Of a stretch of DNA of 64,000 nt, positions 1-8,769 are shown one piece after another (positions within the stretch are counted from its first letter, which is position 1; the number at the start of each line of letters is the position of its first letter). The notes beneath the pieces are model-generated. The model worked only from the letters and a program-made list of their open reading frames with translations, searched no databases and was not told the DNA's origin. This stretch comes from an uncultured Flavobacteriaceae bacterium (GTDB lineage: Bacteria; Bacteroidota; Bacteroidia; Flavobacteriales; Flavobacteriaceae): assembly GCA_947501625.1 (NCBI GenBank), contig CANMWN010000001.1:445319-509318 (forward strand), written 5' to 3'. A program made the position numbers and the translations under genes.

Positions 1-2
1 TT

Positions 3-599
3 CAAGGAACAAATCCAGTTGCTGCATGTGTTGTTTTTAAAGACGGGAAGCCTAGTAAAAAGGAATATCGACATTTTAATATTAAAACCGTTGAAGGTCC
101 AGATGATTTTGCTTCAATGGAAGAAGTGGTATTTAGAAGATATAAGCGCTTATTGAATGAAAATGAACCCTTACCTCAATTAATAATTATTGATGGTGGT
201 AAAGGCCAATTATCATCTGCATTAAAAAGTTTGGATGTGTTGGGGCTTAGAAATAAAATAGCCATTGTAGGAATAGCAAAAAGATTGGAAGAAATTTATT
301 ATCCAAATGATCCAATTCCTTTATATTTGGATAAAAAATCTGAAACTTTAAAAATCATTCAGCATTTAAGAAATGAAGCGCATCGTTTCGGTATTACACA
401 TCATAGAAATAAACGTAGTAAAGCTGCAATTCAAACAGAGTTAGAGCAAATTCCTGGAATAGGCCAACAAACAATTGTAACATTATTACAACATTTTCGT
501 TCTACTAAAAGAGTCGTAAAAGCATCTAAAGAAGAATTAGTAGAAATAATAGGTGAATCACGCGCAACCAAATTGCATAATTACTATCATAATAAATAG
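3..599 (+). CDS. uvrC: UvrABC system protein C, C-terminal part (5' end outside window)
   Basis: This is the C-terminal ~198 residues of the excinuclease subunit that makes the dual incisions in nucleotide excision repair. The frame is open from base 3, so the gene begins upstream of the window. The RNase H-like endonuclease core is visible as LPQLIIIDGGKGQ, whose Asp is one of the family's catalytic acidic residues, and FGITHHRNKRSK, whose His lies in the region of the conserved catalytic His. A helix-hairpin-helix DNA-binding tail follows (IPGIGQQT and a second copy near IIGESRA). The N-terminal GIY-YIG nuclease and UVR domains are off the window. The stop is 33 nt before the next gene on the same strand. 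Confidence 0.95.
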   Translation, partial: QGTNPVAACVVFKDGKPSKKEYRHFNIKTVEGPDDFASMEEVVFRRYKRLLNENEPLPQLIIIDGGKGQLSSALKSLDVLGLRNKIAIVGIAKRLEEIYYPNDPIPLYLDKKSETLKIIQHLRNEAHRFGITHHRNKRSKAAIQTELEQIPGIGQQTIVTLLQHFRSTKRVVKASKEELVEIIGESRATKLHNYYHNK

Positions 600-632
600 T
601 AAACTAACCAAAAAAAATTGACCAAAGCTAAA

Positions 633-2849
633 ATGAGAAAAATTTTATTTTTATCATTATTATTAATAACTCCATTCCTGTTTTCACAAGAAAATGATTC
701 TATAAAAAAAGATGTGAAAGTTGGGTTGGTACTTTCGGGAGGAGGTGCAAAGGGCTTTGCACATATAGGTGTTTTAAAAGTTTTAGAAGAGGCAGGAGTT
801 AGGGTTGATTATATTGGAGGTACAAGCATGGGAGCAATTGTTGGTTCATTATATGCTTCAGGATATACAGCCAAAGAATTGGATTCGTTGATGAAGACTT
901 TTGATTTTCAAGTGTTGTTACAAGATGAAATTCCAAGAAAAGCCAAACCGTTTTATGAAAAACAAAGTGGAGAAAAATATGCACTTTCTTTTCCATTACA
1001 AAAAGGAAAAATAGGCATTCCTAAGGCGATTTCTAAAGGTCAAAATATCCTTAATTTAACAACCGATTTATTACAGCATGTGGATACCATTAAAGATTTC
1101 AGTAAACTTCCTATTCCTTTTTTGTGTATTGCAACCAATATAGAAACAGGAGAGCAGGAACTTCTTGATAGTGGTTTTTTACCCAAAGCGGTCCAGGCAA
1201 GTGGTGCTTTTCCAACACTTTTGGAACCTGTAGAAATTGATGGTAAATCACTCGTTGATGGTGGAGTTGTAAATAACTTTCCAGTATTTGAAGTTAAAAA
1301 AATGGGCGCTGATATTATTATCGGAGTAGATTTAAAGAATGATTTTGTCAAAGATGAGGAACTAAACTCGGCAGTAAAAATTATCAATCAAATTATCAAC
1401 TTTCAAATGTATAAGGATCATGACAAGCGTATAGAAATGACTGACCTTTACTTGCATCCCAATATGAATGCTTATGAAGTAACGTCATTTGACAAGTTGG
1501 AAGAAATATTAAAAGTAGGTGAAGATATTGCTAGGTTGAATTTTGATAAATTTAAAGAAATAGCCAATCAACAATCCAGTAAAAGACCTCCTGTAATCAA
1601 AAAAGAAAAACCGCAAAAAATTGTGGTGAAAAATATTGAGATTGATGGAAATATAGATTACACGCGTACCTATGTGAAAGGTAAAATGCAACTGTATAAA
1701 AAGGATACTTTAAAATATAAAGATTTTGTTGAGGGTATTAATAACTTATCTGCCACAGGAAATTTTTCGACTATACAATATGAAATTGATGAAGAAAATG
1801 ATGGAGGAAGTAATATCAAATTAAAATTAAAACAAAATGATGTGTCTTCGTATGTCAAGTTTGCCGCTCATTATGATAACCTATATAAAACAGGAATATT
1901 AACCAATCTTACTGCAAAGCACATTCTTGGGAAGAATGATATTTTTTCAGTTGATTTAATTCTTGGAGATAATGTAAGGTATAATTTGGATTATTTCATA
2001 GATAATGGATCTTATTGGAGTTTTGGTTTAAAATCTAGATTTAATTCTTTTGAAACCGATATTGATGTCCCAGAAGATAATGACGATTTTAACGTTAATA
2101 GATTGGAAATTTCGTATTCCGATTTTACGAACCAATTATACTTCCAAACCGTTTTTAATAGACGCTTTGCCTTAGGAGTTGGTGCAGAGCATAAAAGAAT
2201 CAATGCATTTACCGAAACTGTGGCCATGAATCCTAATCAGCCAAAAACATATTTTGATAAATCCGATTATGGAAATTTAATTTCTTATATCAAATTCGAT
2301 AGTTATGATAAGAAATATTTTCAAAAAGAAGGTTTCTTGGTAGATGTTGATTTTAGATGGTATTTATTTTCTACCGATTTTAATAAAAACTTCAATTCCT
2401 TTTCACAACTTAGAGGAGAATTTGGCTATGCACATACGTTTTTTAATAGGCTAACTGCTCATTTTATATCTGAAGCGGGAATCACAATTGGTGATAATGA
2501 TAATGAAATATTGGATTATAATTTAGGAGGATATGGAGAAAATTTTATTAATACATTCATTCCTCATTATGGATATGAATTTGCTTCATTAAGTGGAAAT
2601 GCTTTTTTACGTTCCACTTTAAAAATGCGTTATGAGTTTACAGAAAATCATTATTTAATGGGAGCGGCAAATGCAGCAAGAGTTGAAGATGATATATTTA
2701 ATGAAGGTCGAATTTTTGAAGATACCAAATTAGGTTATGGAGTTGGTTATGGTTTTGATTCCTTTTTAGGCCCTATAGAAATCAATTATACTTGGTCTCC
2801 AGATACCGAAAAGAATTTTTGGTATTTTAATTTAGGCTATTGGTTTTAA
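633..2849 (+). CDS. Patatin-like phospholipase with C-terminal outer-membrane barrel
   Basis: A 738-residue exported protein. A signal peptide (MRKILFLSLLLITPFLFSQ) precedes a patatin lipase domain. The domain shows the oxyanion loop SGGGAKG (about residues 35-41), the nucleophile elbow GTSMG (Ser near 65) and the DGG catalytic Asp near 209. After about residue 320 there is a POTRA-like segment, then a long stretch rich in alternating aromatic and polar residues ending in GYWF, as expected for an Omp85/BamA-type 16-stranded barrel. Autotransporter-like patatins of this design (PlpD class) are known. I chose the ATG at 633 rather than the upstream TTG at 618 because the signal peptide begins there. 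It probably acts on phospholipids at the cell surface, but the substrate is not known. Confidence 0.88.
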   Translation: MRKILFLSLLLITPFLFSQENDSIKKDVKVGLVLSGGGAKGFAHIGVLKVLEEAGVRVDYIGGTSMGAIVGSLYASGYTAKELDSLMKTFDFQVLLQDEIPRKAKPFYEKQSGEKYALSFPLQKGKIGIPKAISKGQNILNLTTDLLQHVDTIKDFSKLPIPFLCIATNIETGEQELLDSGFLPKAVQASGAFPTLLEPVEIDGKSLVDGGVVNNFPVFEVKKMGADIIIGVDLKNDFVKDEELNSAVKIINQIINFQMYKDHDKRIEMTDLYLHPNMNAYEVTSFDKLEEILKVGEDIARLNFDKFKEIANQQSSKRPPVIKKEKPQKIVVKNIEIDGNIDYTRTYVKGKMQLYKKDTLKYKDFVEGINNLSATGNFSTIQYEIDEENDGGSNIKLKLKQNDVSSYVKFAAHYDNLYKTGILTNLTAKHILGKNDIFSVDLILGDNVRYNLDYFIDNGSYWSFGLKSRFNSFETDIDVPEDNDDFNVNRLEISYSDFTNQLYFQTVFNRRFALGVGAEHKRINAFTETVAMNPNQPKTYFDKSDYGNLISYIKFDSYDKKYFQKEGFLVDVDFRWYLFSTDFNKNFNSFSQLRGEFGYAHTFFNRLTAHFISEAGITIGDNDNEILDYNLGGYGENFINTFIPHYGYEFASLSGNAFLRSTLKMRYEFTENHYLMGAANAARVEDDIFNEGRIFEDTKLGYGVGYGFDSFLGPIEINYTWSPDTEKNFWYFNLGYWF

Positions 2850-2861
2850 CCAATAGTACTT

Positions 2862-3386
2862 TTAACCAATTATACTATTCCACTTTTCACTTCTTCTAGC
2901 CACTGATTTCACATAACTACATACTGCAACTGCTCTATAACCCTCTTCGGTGAGTTTTTCAAACGTTTTCTCAACCAATGTTTTTCCAATACCTTTTCCT
3001 CTCATGCTTTTTGGCACTTCGGAATGTGTCAAAAACAACTTATCATCTTTAATTACATATTGTACTTGCGCTATGTCATTATTCAATGCTAGCGTAAATT
3101 TATGATTATCTTTATCATGTACTACTTCCATATAATTTGGGATTAACTTGTAAATCCATTTATATAATTCTTTATCAGTTGGATTTCGTAACTTCTTTTC
3201 TCCTATGGTAATTGTAGGGAAGTTAAGTTTTTTATTTTTATAAAGGTTCATCAGTTCTTCGGCAAATTCTTCATTTTGTTCAACATCAAGAAACACGTAA
3301 TTTAAATTACGTGTTTCAAAAAATGTTTTATAATACTGTGTTTTATGGCATCGCTCGGCGCCAAATAATTTTATTCTAGTATTCAT
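2862..3386 (-). CDS. Glutaredoxin-like domain fused to a GNAT-like acetyltransferase domain
   Basis: A 174-residue protein with two recognisable halves. Residues 1-80 look like a glutaredoxin fold (beta-alpha-beta start KLFGAERCHKTQYYK, the cis-Pro-like FPTITIG, then a C-terminal helix). Only one cysteine is present at the active site (CHKT), so it would be a monothiol type. Residues 85-174 resemble the short GNAT family of COG2388 (YjdJ-like), with the acetyl-CoA loop RGKGIGK and the CSYVKSVARRSEKW tail. The gene is monocistronic and convergent with the patatin gene (13 nt between stops). A perfect AT-rich palindrome lies 40 nt upstream of the start. The substrate of either half is unknown. 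Confidence 0.75.
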   Translation of the reverse strand: MNTRIKLFGAERCHKTQYYKTFFETRNLNYVFLDVEQNEEFAEELMNLYKNKKLNFPTITIGEKKLRNPTDKELYKWIYKLIPNYMEVVHDKDNHKFTLALNNDIAQVQYVIKDDKLFLTHSEVPKSMRGKGIGKTLVEKTFEKLTEEGYRAVAVCSYVKSVARRSEKWNSIIG

Positions 3387-3425
3387 ATTATTAATTAAAG
3401 TCGTAACAGTTCTTCTTTTCTTACC

Positions 3426-3456
3426 TTAATTATTTTGATTTAATCAAAATAATTAA
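3426..3456. promoter_or_regulatory. Perfect 15-bp palindrome upstream of the glutaredoxin-GNAT gene
   Basis: Two 15-bp arms (3426-3440 and 3442-3456, starting TTAATTATTTTG) are exact reverse complements around one central base. The element lies 40-70 bp upstream of the start codon at 3386 and in an AT-only context. A dimeric repressor or activator site is the simplest reading. It has no GC core or T-run of the kind a terminator needs. The binding protein cannot be named. The rest of the gap 3387-3678 holds only this palindrome and the terminator of the receptor gene at its far end. Confidence 0.5.
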
Positions 3457-3620
3457 TTTAAAGATACTTTTGAAGGTTTTTTAAAAAAGGAAGCTGATAA
3501 CATACTAACTATAATACCACACTTGAAACAATATAAATTACCAACTTCCTATATTCTTTTTCTAACTATTTTCCCAAACGAAAAATTTTATACTTATACT
3601 TTATTTGTTCTGTTTTAAAA

Positions 3621-3656
3621 GAAGGCGGTTTTAACAAACCATATACAACCGCCTTC
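3621..3656 (-). terminator. Rho-independent terminator of the TonB-dependent receptor gene
   Basis: Perfect 10-bp GC-containing stem (GAAGGCGGTT at 3621-3630 with AACCGCCTTC at 3647-3656), followed on the minus strand by a short T-rich run. It sits 23 nt after the stop codon at 3679, so it closes the receptor transcript. Confidence 0.8.
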
Positions 3657-3678
3657 AATTAACCAACAAAAAATATGC

Positions 3679-5910
3679 TTAAAATGTATATGATAATATC
3701 ATTTTAAAATTAAATGGTGTTCCTGGAGTAAAATGTATTTCCTCAACCGATTCAGTTTCATTTTGCAATCTAGATTCAGTTGCAAACTGTGTTTCATTCC
3801 ATTCTAAATCAAACAAATTCTCTATTGACATCCCAATATTTATATTATTAGACATATTATAAGATAAACTTGCATTTGTGATAAAGTACCCTTTAGCAAC
3901 AATTGAATTATCTTCATTTGCTGGTCGATCATCTAAATACTTAAAATTTAAATTTCCTGAAAGTTTATTATAATTCTTAAATGAAATTCCTCCTGCCATC
4001 GTAAAATCTGGAGCTAAAGGAATGTAGTTTCTCCCTTTAACTTCATTTACACTTCTTGCATGCGTATAGGTTGCATCAGTATTCAGATATAAATAATCGT
4101 TTATTTGAAATCTAAAACCTAAATCTACTCCAAAACGTTCAGATTCTCCATTTGGCTCTACAATCCCTGCGTCCCCAACATATACAAACTCTTGATCAGA
4201 AAACAAATACCAAAGAGTTGAGTTTACAATTAATTTTGAGTTTGGTTTCCATATATTTCCTAAATCTACTCCATAGGCTTTAGGTAAAATATCTTTTCCT
4301 TTTTGATTTACAACAACTCTAGCATCGTTAGAATGAAATCCTATTCCTGTTTTTAAGAACCATTGACTTTTCTCATTTTGATTGTAGAAGAAATTTAATT
4401 TTGGCGAAATGATAGATTTCTCCTCATCAGATATTGTATAGTTCTCTTCAAGTAAATCTTCATAAATAAATTTAAAATAATCTAGTCTAACTTCTGGTGC
4501 AATTTTAAATTTCCCTATTTCAAACTCTGATTTAAAAAAGGAAAAAGCATTTGTTTGTCTTAAATTTCCTAGTTGATTGTAATTTAGAATTGTTTTTCTA
4601 TTTAAGGTGTGTGACAGTTCAATATCGTCTACTAAATCATATTTTAGGCCAAATCCTGTTGTATAATCTGCCGAAACATTTCCGTATGTTTTTTGATTTT
4701 CAAACTGCGAATTGAAGCCAAAAATTGTTCTATCTTCTTTTTGTCTAATTTGGTCTCCATTAATTGGGTCGTCTAAGAAAAATGTAAAATTTGAAAATAA
4801 TTCAAAATCATACTTTGAATAAAAAACAGATGATTTAAAAGTAACTTCTTCATTTATATAAGTCTTATAATCAAGATTTATATTAGTTCTAGACGTATTA
4901 CCTCCTTCAGTGTCATCAATTGCCCCAAATCTTGAAATATTACCATTCTTAACTTCTCGTTCTGGAATTTGACCAGAAGCATTCCATCTACTATCAAAAT
5001 AAGATGCTGTAAAAGAAAGTTTAGCATTATTTTTAAGAAGTGTTGTATATTTTGCAAATACATTTATTCTATTGAAATTTTGTGGAGATTCGTATGGACC
5101 ATCATTGGCTATATATTCTACACCAACATAAGAGTTTTGATTGTTTTTATTATTTATTAAATTAAATAATCCCAAAGTTCTAAGATGATTATACTGACCA
5201 ATACTTGTTTGTATAGTACTGTGATCTAATTTATCTTTTGTTTTAAAATCTACATAACCAGCAGTTGCAAAATCTCCCTTGCTAGCATTATATGGTCCTT
5301 TATTAAAATCTAAATAGTCTATGGTTTCTGGGATAACAAAATGTAAATCACTATATCCTTGTCCATGCGCATGTGATACCATGTTTACTGGCATTCCATC
5401 TACAGATATTTGAATATCTGTACCATGATCTATATCAAATCCTCTCAAAAAAAGCTGTTCAGCTTTTCCTCCACCTGCATGTTGTCCAATTATTAATCCT
5501 GGTACTTTTTGTAATACTTCTTGAGATGAATTTACAGGATTTAATTCTAGATCTAACTTTGTAATAGTACTAGTAATATATGGTTGATTAGAAATAATTA
5601 TTTGATCTAAATTATAAATACTTTCTTCTAAATTAAAAACAATATCGTTTTCAAAATCTTGAGATTCTAAAATTTTAATTTTAGATTTATATCCTAAAAT
5701 AGTTACTTTAAGTGTATCACCAATCTTATTATTATCAATAGTAAATTTACCGTTATCTAAACTGTGAGAATGATTATAACTATTATTATTTATTATAAAC
5801 GCATTTTCAATTGATTCGCCATAAGTATCAAAAACATGACCAGTTATATCTTGAGACTTGACAGACAACACAAACAAACAACTAAAGCAAATAAAATATA
5901 ACAATTTCAT
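3679..5910 (-). CDS. TonB-dependent receptor with carboxypeptidase-regulatory-like domain
   Basis: A 743-residue outer-membrane receptor. A signal peptide (about 1-19) is followed by a CarboxypepD-regulatory-like beta-sandwich (about 20-95). The plug is about 110-220 (VLQKVPGLIIGQHAGGG, LFLRGFDIDHGTDI, SVDGMPVN) and a 22-stranded-type barrel ends in the aromatic terminus LSYTF. The plug carries a histidine-containing loop VSHAHGQGYSDLH directly after SVDGMPVN, which could contact a metal or a metal-bearing ligand. It is the last gene of a TPR-receptor pair (2 nt from the TPR stop) downstream of DUF4331 and sigma/anti-sigma genes. Substrate not known. The barrel and plug assignment is firm; ligand and regulation are inferred. 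Confidence 0.9.
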   Translation of the reverse strand: MKLLYFICFSCLFVLSVKSQDITGHVFDTYGESIENAFIINNNSYNHSHSLDNGKFTIDNNKIGDTLKVTILGYKSKIKILESQDFENDIVFNLEESIYNLDQIIISNQPYITSTITKLDLELNPVNSSQEVLQKVPGLIIGQHAGGGKAEQLFLRGFDIDHGTDIQISVDGMPVNMVSHAHGQGYSDLHFVIPETIDYLDFNKGPYNASKGDFATAGYVDFKTKDKLDHSTIQTSIGQYNHLRTLGLFNLINNKNNQNSYVGVEYIANDGPYESPQNFNRINVFAKYTTLLKNNAKLSFTASYFDSRWNASGQIPEREVKNGNISRFGAIDDTEGGNTSRTNINLDYKTYINEEVTFKSSVFYSKYDFELFSNFTFFLDDPINGDQIRQKEDRTIFGFNSQFENQKTYGNVSADYTTGFGLKYDLVDDIELSHTLNRKTILNYNQLGNLRQTNAFSFFKSEFEIGKFKIAPEVRLDYFKFIYEDLLEENYTISDEEKSIISPKLNFFYNQNEKSQWFLKTGIGFHSNDARVVVNQKGKDILPKAYGVDLGNIWKPNSKLIVNSTLWYLFSDQEFVYVGDAGIVEPNGESERFGVDLGFRFQINDYLYLNTDATYTHARSVNEVKGRNYIPLAPDFTMAGGISFKNYNKLSGNLNFKYLDDRPANEDNSIVAKGYFITNASLSYNMSNNINIGMSIENLFDLEWNETQFATESRLQNETESVEEIHFTPGTPFNFKMILSYTF

Positions 5911-5912
5911 AA

Positions 5913-7196
5913 TTAAATATTTTTAATGTCCATTTCCATTGAAGGTCCTAATTCAAATAGACTCTCAATCAACTCCTTTTTCAACTTTTGTGCTTTTTTT
6001 AGTTCTCCATTAGCTTTATAAATTTGTGCAACGCGAAACAAAACATCAGGCTCAAAAGTTTTATTAACAATTTTATTTTCAACAATCTGAAGCGCCTCAG
6101 GTTTTTTATCAGAATTATAATAAGACCAAGCTAGTAAATCATAAGATTGAGGTGTAGGTCTATTTTTAATTTCTTTCTGCGCAATGTCTATTGCCTTCCT
6201 AATTGTTTCTTGGTTTTCACTATATAATAAAACGTTATATTTATTGTACATATCTCCATATTTAGGATTGTTTACCAGAGTTAAATATTCGTTTATACTT
6301 TCATTTTTTGCATCTTTATTATTTTCATACTCTGCTATTTCAACTTTCAATAAAGATAAATCTGGTGTGTTATGATTTGATGCAATTGCATTTATAATTC
6401 TTAATGCTTCTTTAGGATTTTTTTCATGTGAAAAAACAATCCATGAAATTCCCTTTTTAGCATAGGCATTCAAAGGATTAATAGCTAGCGCTTTTAAAAA
6501 ATGATTATACGAGTCTTTAATACGTCCTGCGTGACCATAAAAATCAGCAAGGTTTGTGTAAGACCATTCTATCAAGTTTTTATTTTTTGATTTTTCCGCA
6601 ATTTTAGTTGCGTTTTCCATAGAATAAATTGCTTGGTTTAAATTCCCTTTATGATCATTCCATTTTGAGTTTCTAATTAAATAATCAAAATCTTGAGCAT
6701 TTCTAAACTGTGATAGGTAGTAAAATGCTTGATTTTTATTTCCTAATTCTAGGTAAACGTCAAAAAGCATTTTTTGTGTAGATTTTAAATTCTCACCATT
6801 TTTTTCAGCTTTTTTTAATAATTCTATTGCTTCTAAAAATTTATGTTGAGAAATATAATTTCTTGCTAAGGATCTTAAATAATTAGCATTCTTAAATTTT
6901 GTTTGTTGATTTGCTTTTTCTAAATTAGAAGAAGCGTCTACTAAATAATCAATATTTCCTGTTTCATTAAATAATTGAGTTTGTGCATTTGCTATTTTAA
7001 TTAAATAAGGAAATTGATTAGGGTTTTCATTCAATTTGTTTTCCCAAAAGTTTAAGTCTTCTTTGTTTAATTCAGTTTTGACATCCAAATATGCTTGGTA
7101 ATCTTTTGGGTTAGTTATTGTTTCTAGGTTTTTTTCACAACTACTAATTATTAAAAGCAAAAGTAATACTGATAATATGTTATATATAGTTTTCAT
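5913..7196 (-). CDS. TPR-repeat lipoprotein
   Basis: A 427-residue predicted lipoprotein: signal peptide ending in the lipobox SSC (Cys near 20), then helical tetratricopeptide repeats through the rest of the chain. Typical TPR signatures can be seen (AIELLKKAEKNGENL, YNHFLKALAINPLNAYAKKG, LDVYLELGN-type helices). TPR proteins scaffold protein-protein contacts. Attached to the periplasmic side of a membrane or exposed at the surface, it may serve the TonB-dependent receptor encoded 2 nt downstream. No enzyme motif is visible. Confidence 0.8.
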   Translation of the reverse strand: MKTIYNILSVLLLLLIISSCEKNLETITNPKDYQAYLDVKTELNKEDLNFWENKLNENPNQFPYLIKIANAQTQLFNETGNIDYLVDASSNLEKANQQTKFKNANYLRSLARNYISQHKFLEAIELLKKAEKNGENLKSTQKMLFDVYLELGNKNQAFYYLSQFRNAQDFDYLIRNSKWNDHKGNLNQAIYSMENATKIAEKSKNKNLIEWSYTNLADFYGHAGRIKDSYNHFLKALAINPLNAYAKKGISWIVFSHEKNPKEALRIINAIASNHNTPDLSLLKVEIAEYENNKDAKNESINEYLTLVNNPKYGDMYNKYNVLLYSENQETIRKAIDIAQKEIKNRPTPQSYDLLAWSYYNSDKKPEALQIVENKIVNKTFEPDVLFRVAQIYKANGELKKAQKLKKELIESLFELGPSMEMDIKNI

Positions 7197-7229
7197 AATA
7201 CTGTTATTTTTTGTTGATTATTAAAAAAG

Positions 7230-7268
7230 AAAAAGAGTGTGTTTTGGTTTGCACACACTCTTTTTTTT
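7230..7268 (-). terminator. Terminator or attenuator between the DUF4331 pair and the TPR-receptor pair
   Basis: Stem GAGTGTG (7235-7241) with CACACTC (7254-7260), flanked by A and T runs on either side. On the minus strand it follows the stop of the second DUF4331 gene by 9 nt and precedes the TPR start by 34 nt. The DUF4331 genes may therefore be expressed more highly than the TPR-receptor pair, with partial read-through. Confidence 0.7.
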
Positions 7269-7276
7269 GGGGTGCT

Positions 7277-7831
7277 TTACCAAGGAGATGCTAGGTAAGG
7301 AAAAGAGGTTAAAAATGCTTTATCATTCGTATCAACATGATCATCTGATAATGTAGGATTTTCAGTAAAGTCTTCACCACCAAAAATCAATAATAATTCT
7401 ACAGTAATCACATCATCTGCTAAAGCACGACCTGTAAGTACGTTTGTACCATCATAAAATGTTGTTGTACCATCTAACGAAACTGTTAATACATCTGTCG
7501 CTAAAACACCAGAAAACGCTGCAGCGTCTAATCCAAGTGCATTTTGGTCTCCAGGATTAGCATAAGCTGGGCTTAATGCTGTTAAATTTGCTTCAAACAT
7601 ACTTTGAAAAGTACTTCCTTGTGTTGAAGGTGTTGTTCTGTTAAACATATCTTTACTCGTTGAAGACACAAACACTGTATTTACAGCAGGTCTTCCCATT
7701 TGATCTTCTTGTTGATATACACCAGAAAAATCTGGTTCTGCGCTCATCATCATGTCATCATCACTATCATTACAACTAATAACAATTAATGAAAGAAAGA
7801 AAATGGCTATTGAATATTTTAAAGTTTTCAT
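7277..7831 (-). CDS. DUF4331-related lipoprotein (resembles the C-terminal half of the family)
   Basis: A 184-residue lipoprotein with lipobox ISC (Cys near 20), followed by an acidic and methionine-rich linker. The body shows features I associate with the C-terminal half of DUF4331 proteins: the GRPAVNTVFVSS segment, an FN..TP block and the ending FPYLASPW. It lies 22 nt downstream of the first DUF4331 gene, so the two look like halves of one family working as a pair, one exported and one lipid-anchored. The function of DUF4331 is not established. No catalytic motif is evident. Confidence 0.7.
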   Translation of the reverse strand: MKTLKYSIAIFFLSLIVISCNDSDDDMMMSAEPDFSGVYQQEDQMGRPAVNTVFVSSTSKDMFNRTTPSTQGSTFQSMFEANLTALSPAYANPGDQNALGLDAAAFSGVLATDVLTVSLDGTTTFYDGTNVLTGRALADDVITVELLLIFGGEDFTENPTLSDDHVDTNDKAFLTSFPYLASPW

Positions 7832-7853
7832 ATTTTTATATTTTATTGATTAT

Positions 7854-8501
7854 TTATTTTCTTTTAGATTCTACCCATGTGTTAATATCTCCTGAAGTTC
7901 CAATCATAGTTTTAGGTACTTCAACAACTATTGACATTACATTAGTTCCTGCAAATGTGTCTGCTCCCGGATTATTAAAACTTGTTGCATTGCCGGCAAT
8001 AATATCACTATACTGAGCAAAATCCATAAAGAAAGGATCGTCTCTAGGTCCAGCAAAAAATGACATTCCACCATTACTTTCAATTTGTGGAGAACTACCG
8101 TAAGTTGTTATATCAACACTATTAGTTGTTGCAGAAGTTTGAATTGTACTTGACAAACCTGGAGAAGCTGGCGCTACAGGTCCAAAAAAGTACATTTTAC
8201 CATCTCTAGGTGTTGCTTGAATTACTAAATCTTCAACAGCATCACCATTGGTATCTATATTAAACTCTACCAATACATTCTCATCAAATGTTGCTGTTGA
8301 TGTCGCAGATGGGCTTAATAACCCTTGAACATTTGCTACAAATACAATGTTATTTGTATCCTCACCTTGAAAGGCGTAATAATCAGTAATATCACTTGTG
8401 CCACCTTGAACTGCAGGAGCATCAATATGATCTGCTGCAATAAAAGTAAATACTGCTACTACAAGTGTACTGATTCCTAAATAAATTTTTTGTTTCTTCA
8501 T
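7854..8501 (-). CDS. DUF4331 family exported protein (N-terminal half type)
   Basis: A 215-residue protein with an N-terminal signal or anchor segment (MKKQKIYLGISTLVVAVFTF) running straight into the DUF4331 hallmark DHIDAP and DITDYYAFQ. The rest is beta-rich with several Asp/Asn turns. It ends at about residue 215 (WVESKRK), shorter than the single-chain DUF4331 proteins I know of; the missing half seems to be supplied by the next gene. It is first in its transcript, after the terminator of the anti-sigma gene. Localisation is probably periplasmic or surface. Function unknown. Confidence 0.75.
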   Translation of the reverse strand: MKKQKIYLGISTLVVAVFTFIAADHIDAPAVQGGTSDITDYYAFQGEDTNNIVFVANVQGLLSPSATSTATFDENVLVEFNIDTNGDAVEDLVIQATPRDGKMYFFGPVAPASPGLSSTIQTSATTNSVDITTYGSSPQIESNGGMSFFAGPRDDPFFMDFAQYSDIIAGNATSFNNPGADTFAGTNVMSIVVEVPKTMIGTSGDINTWVESKRK

Positions 8502-8670
8502 AATAATGAAATTTTCGTTTATGTTATTTTTTGTTACTCATATACACTTACGAGAGATTCTTATACTCGGTTTTAAAAAAGAGTGTTTTTATTTTTAAAG
8601 AAATTTGAATTTGTCCAAAAAACCAAGTATTTAATGGGCTTATACCTCTATAAAAAATTATGTTTTTTTA

Positions 8671-8747
8671 TTATTAGAAATTAAAAGCAAGTCGTTTCTA
8701 ATAAATTTTTCCAATAAAAAAAGCCTCAAAAATTATTTTGAGGCTTT
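8671..8747 (-). terminator. Terminator of the anti-sigma operon, with an adjacent palindrome
   Basis: Arms AAAGCCTCAAAA and TTTTGAGGCTTT (about 8720-8731 and 8736-8747), followed on the minus strand by a run of seven T, form a clear intrinsic terminator 23 nt after the anti-sigma stop. Immediately beyond it, 8671-8680 and 8695-8704 form a separate perfect 10-bp inverted repeat (TTATTAGAAA) without a T-run. This may be an operator for the DUF4331 promoter that must lie between about 8510 and 8670. Confidence 0.72.
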
Positions 8748-8769
8748 CAGGTTGTATTGATTATACTTT

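Noticed and set aside
3426-3456. Terminator reading of the palindrome
   Set aside because: The stem is almost pure AT and has no T-run on either side; it is upstream of a start codon, so an operator is more likely.
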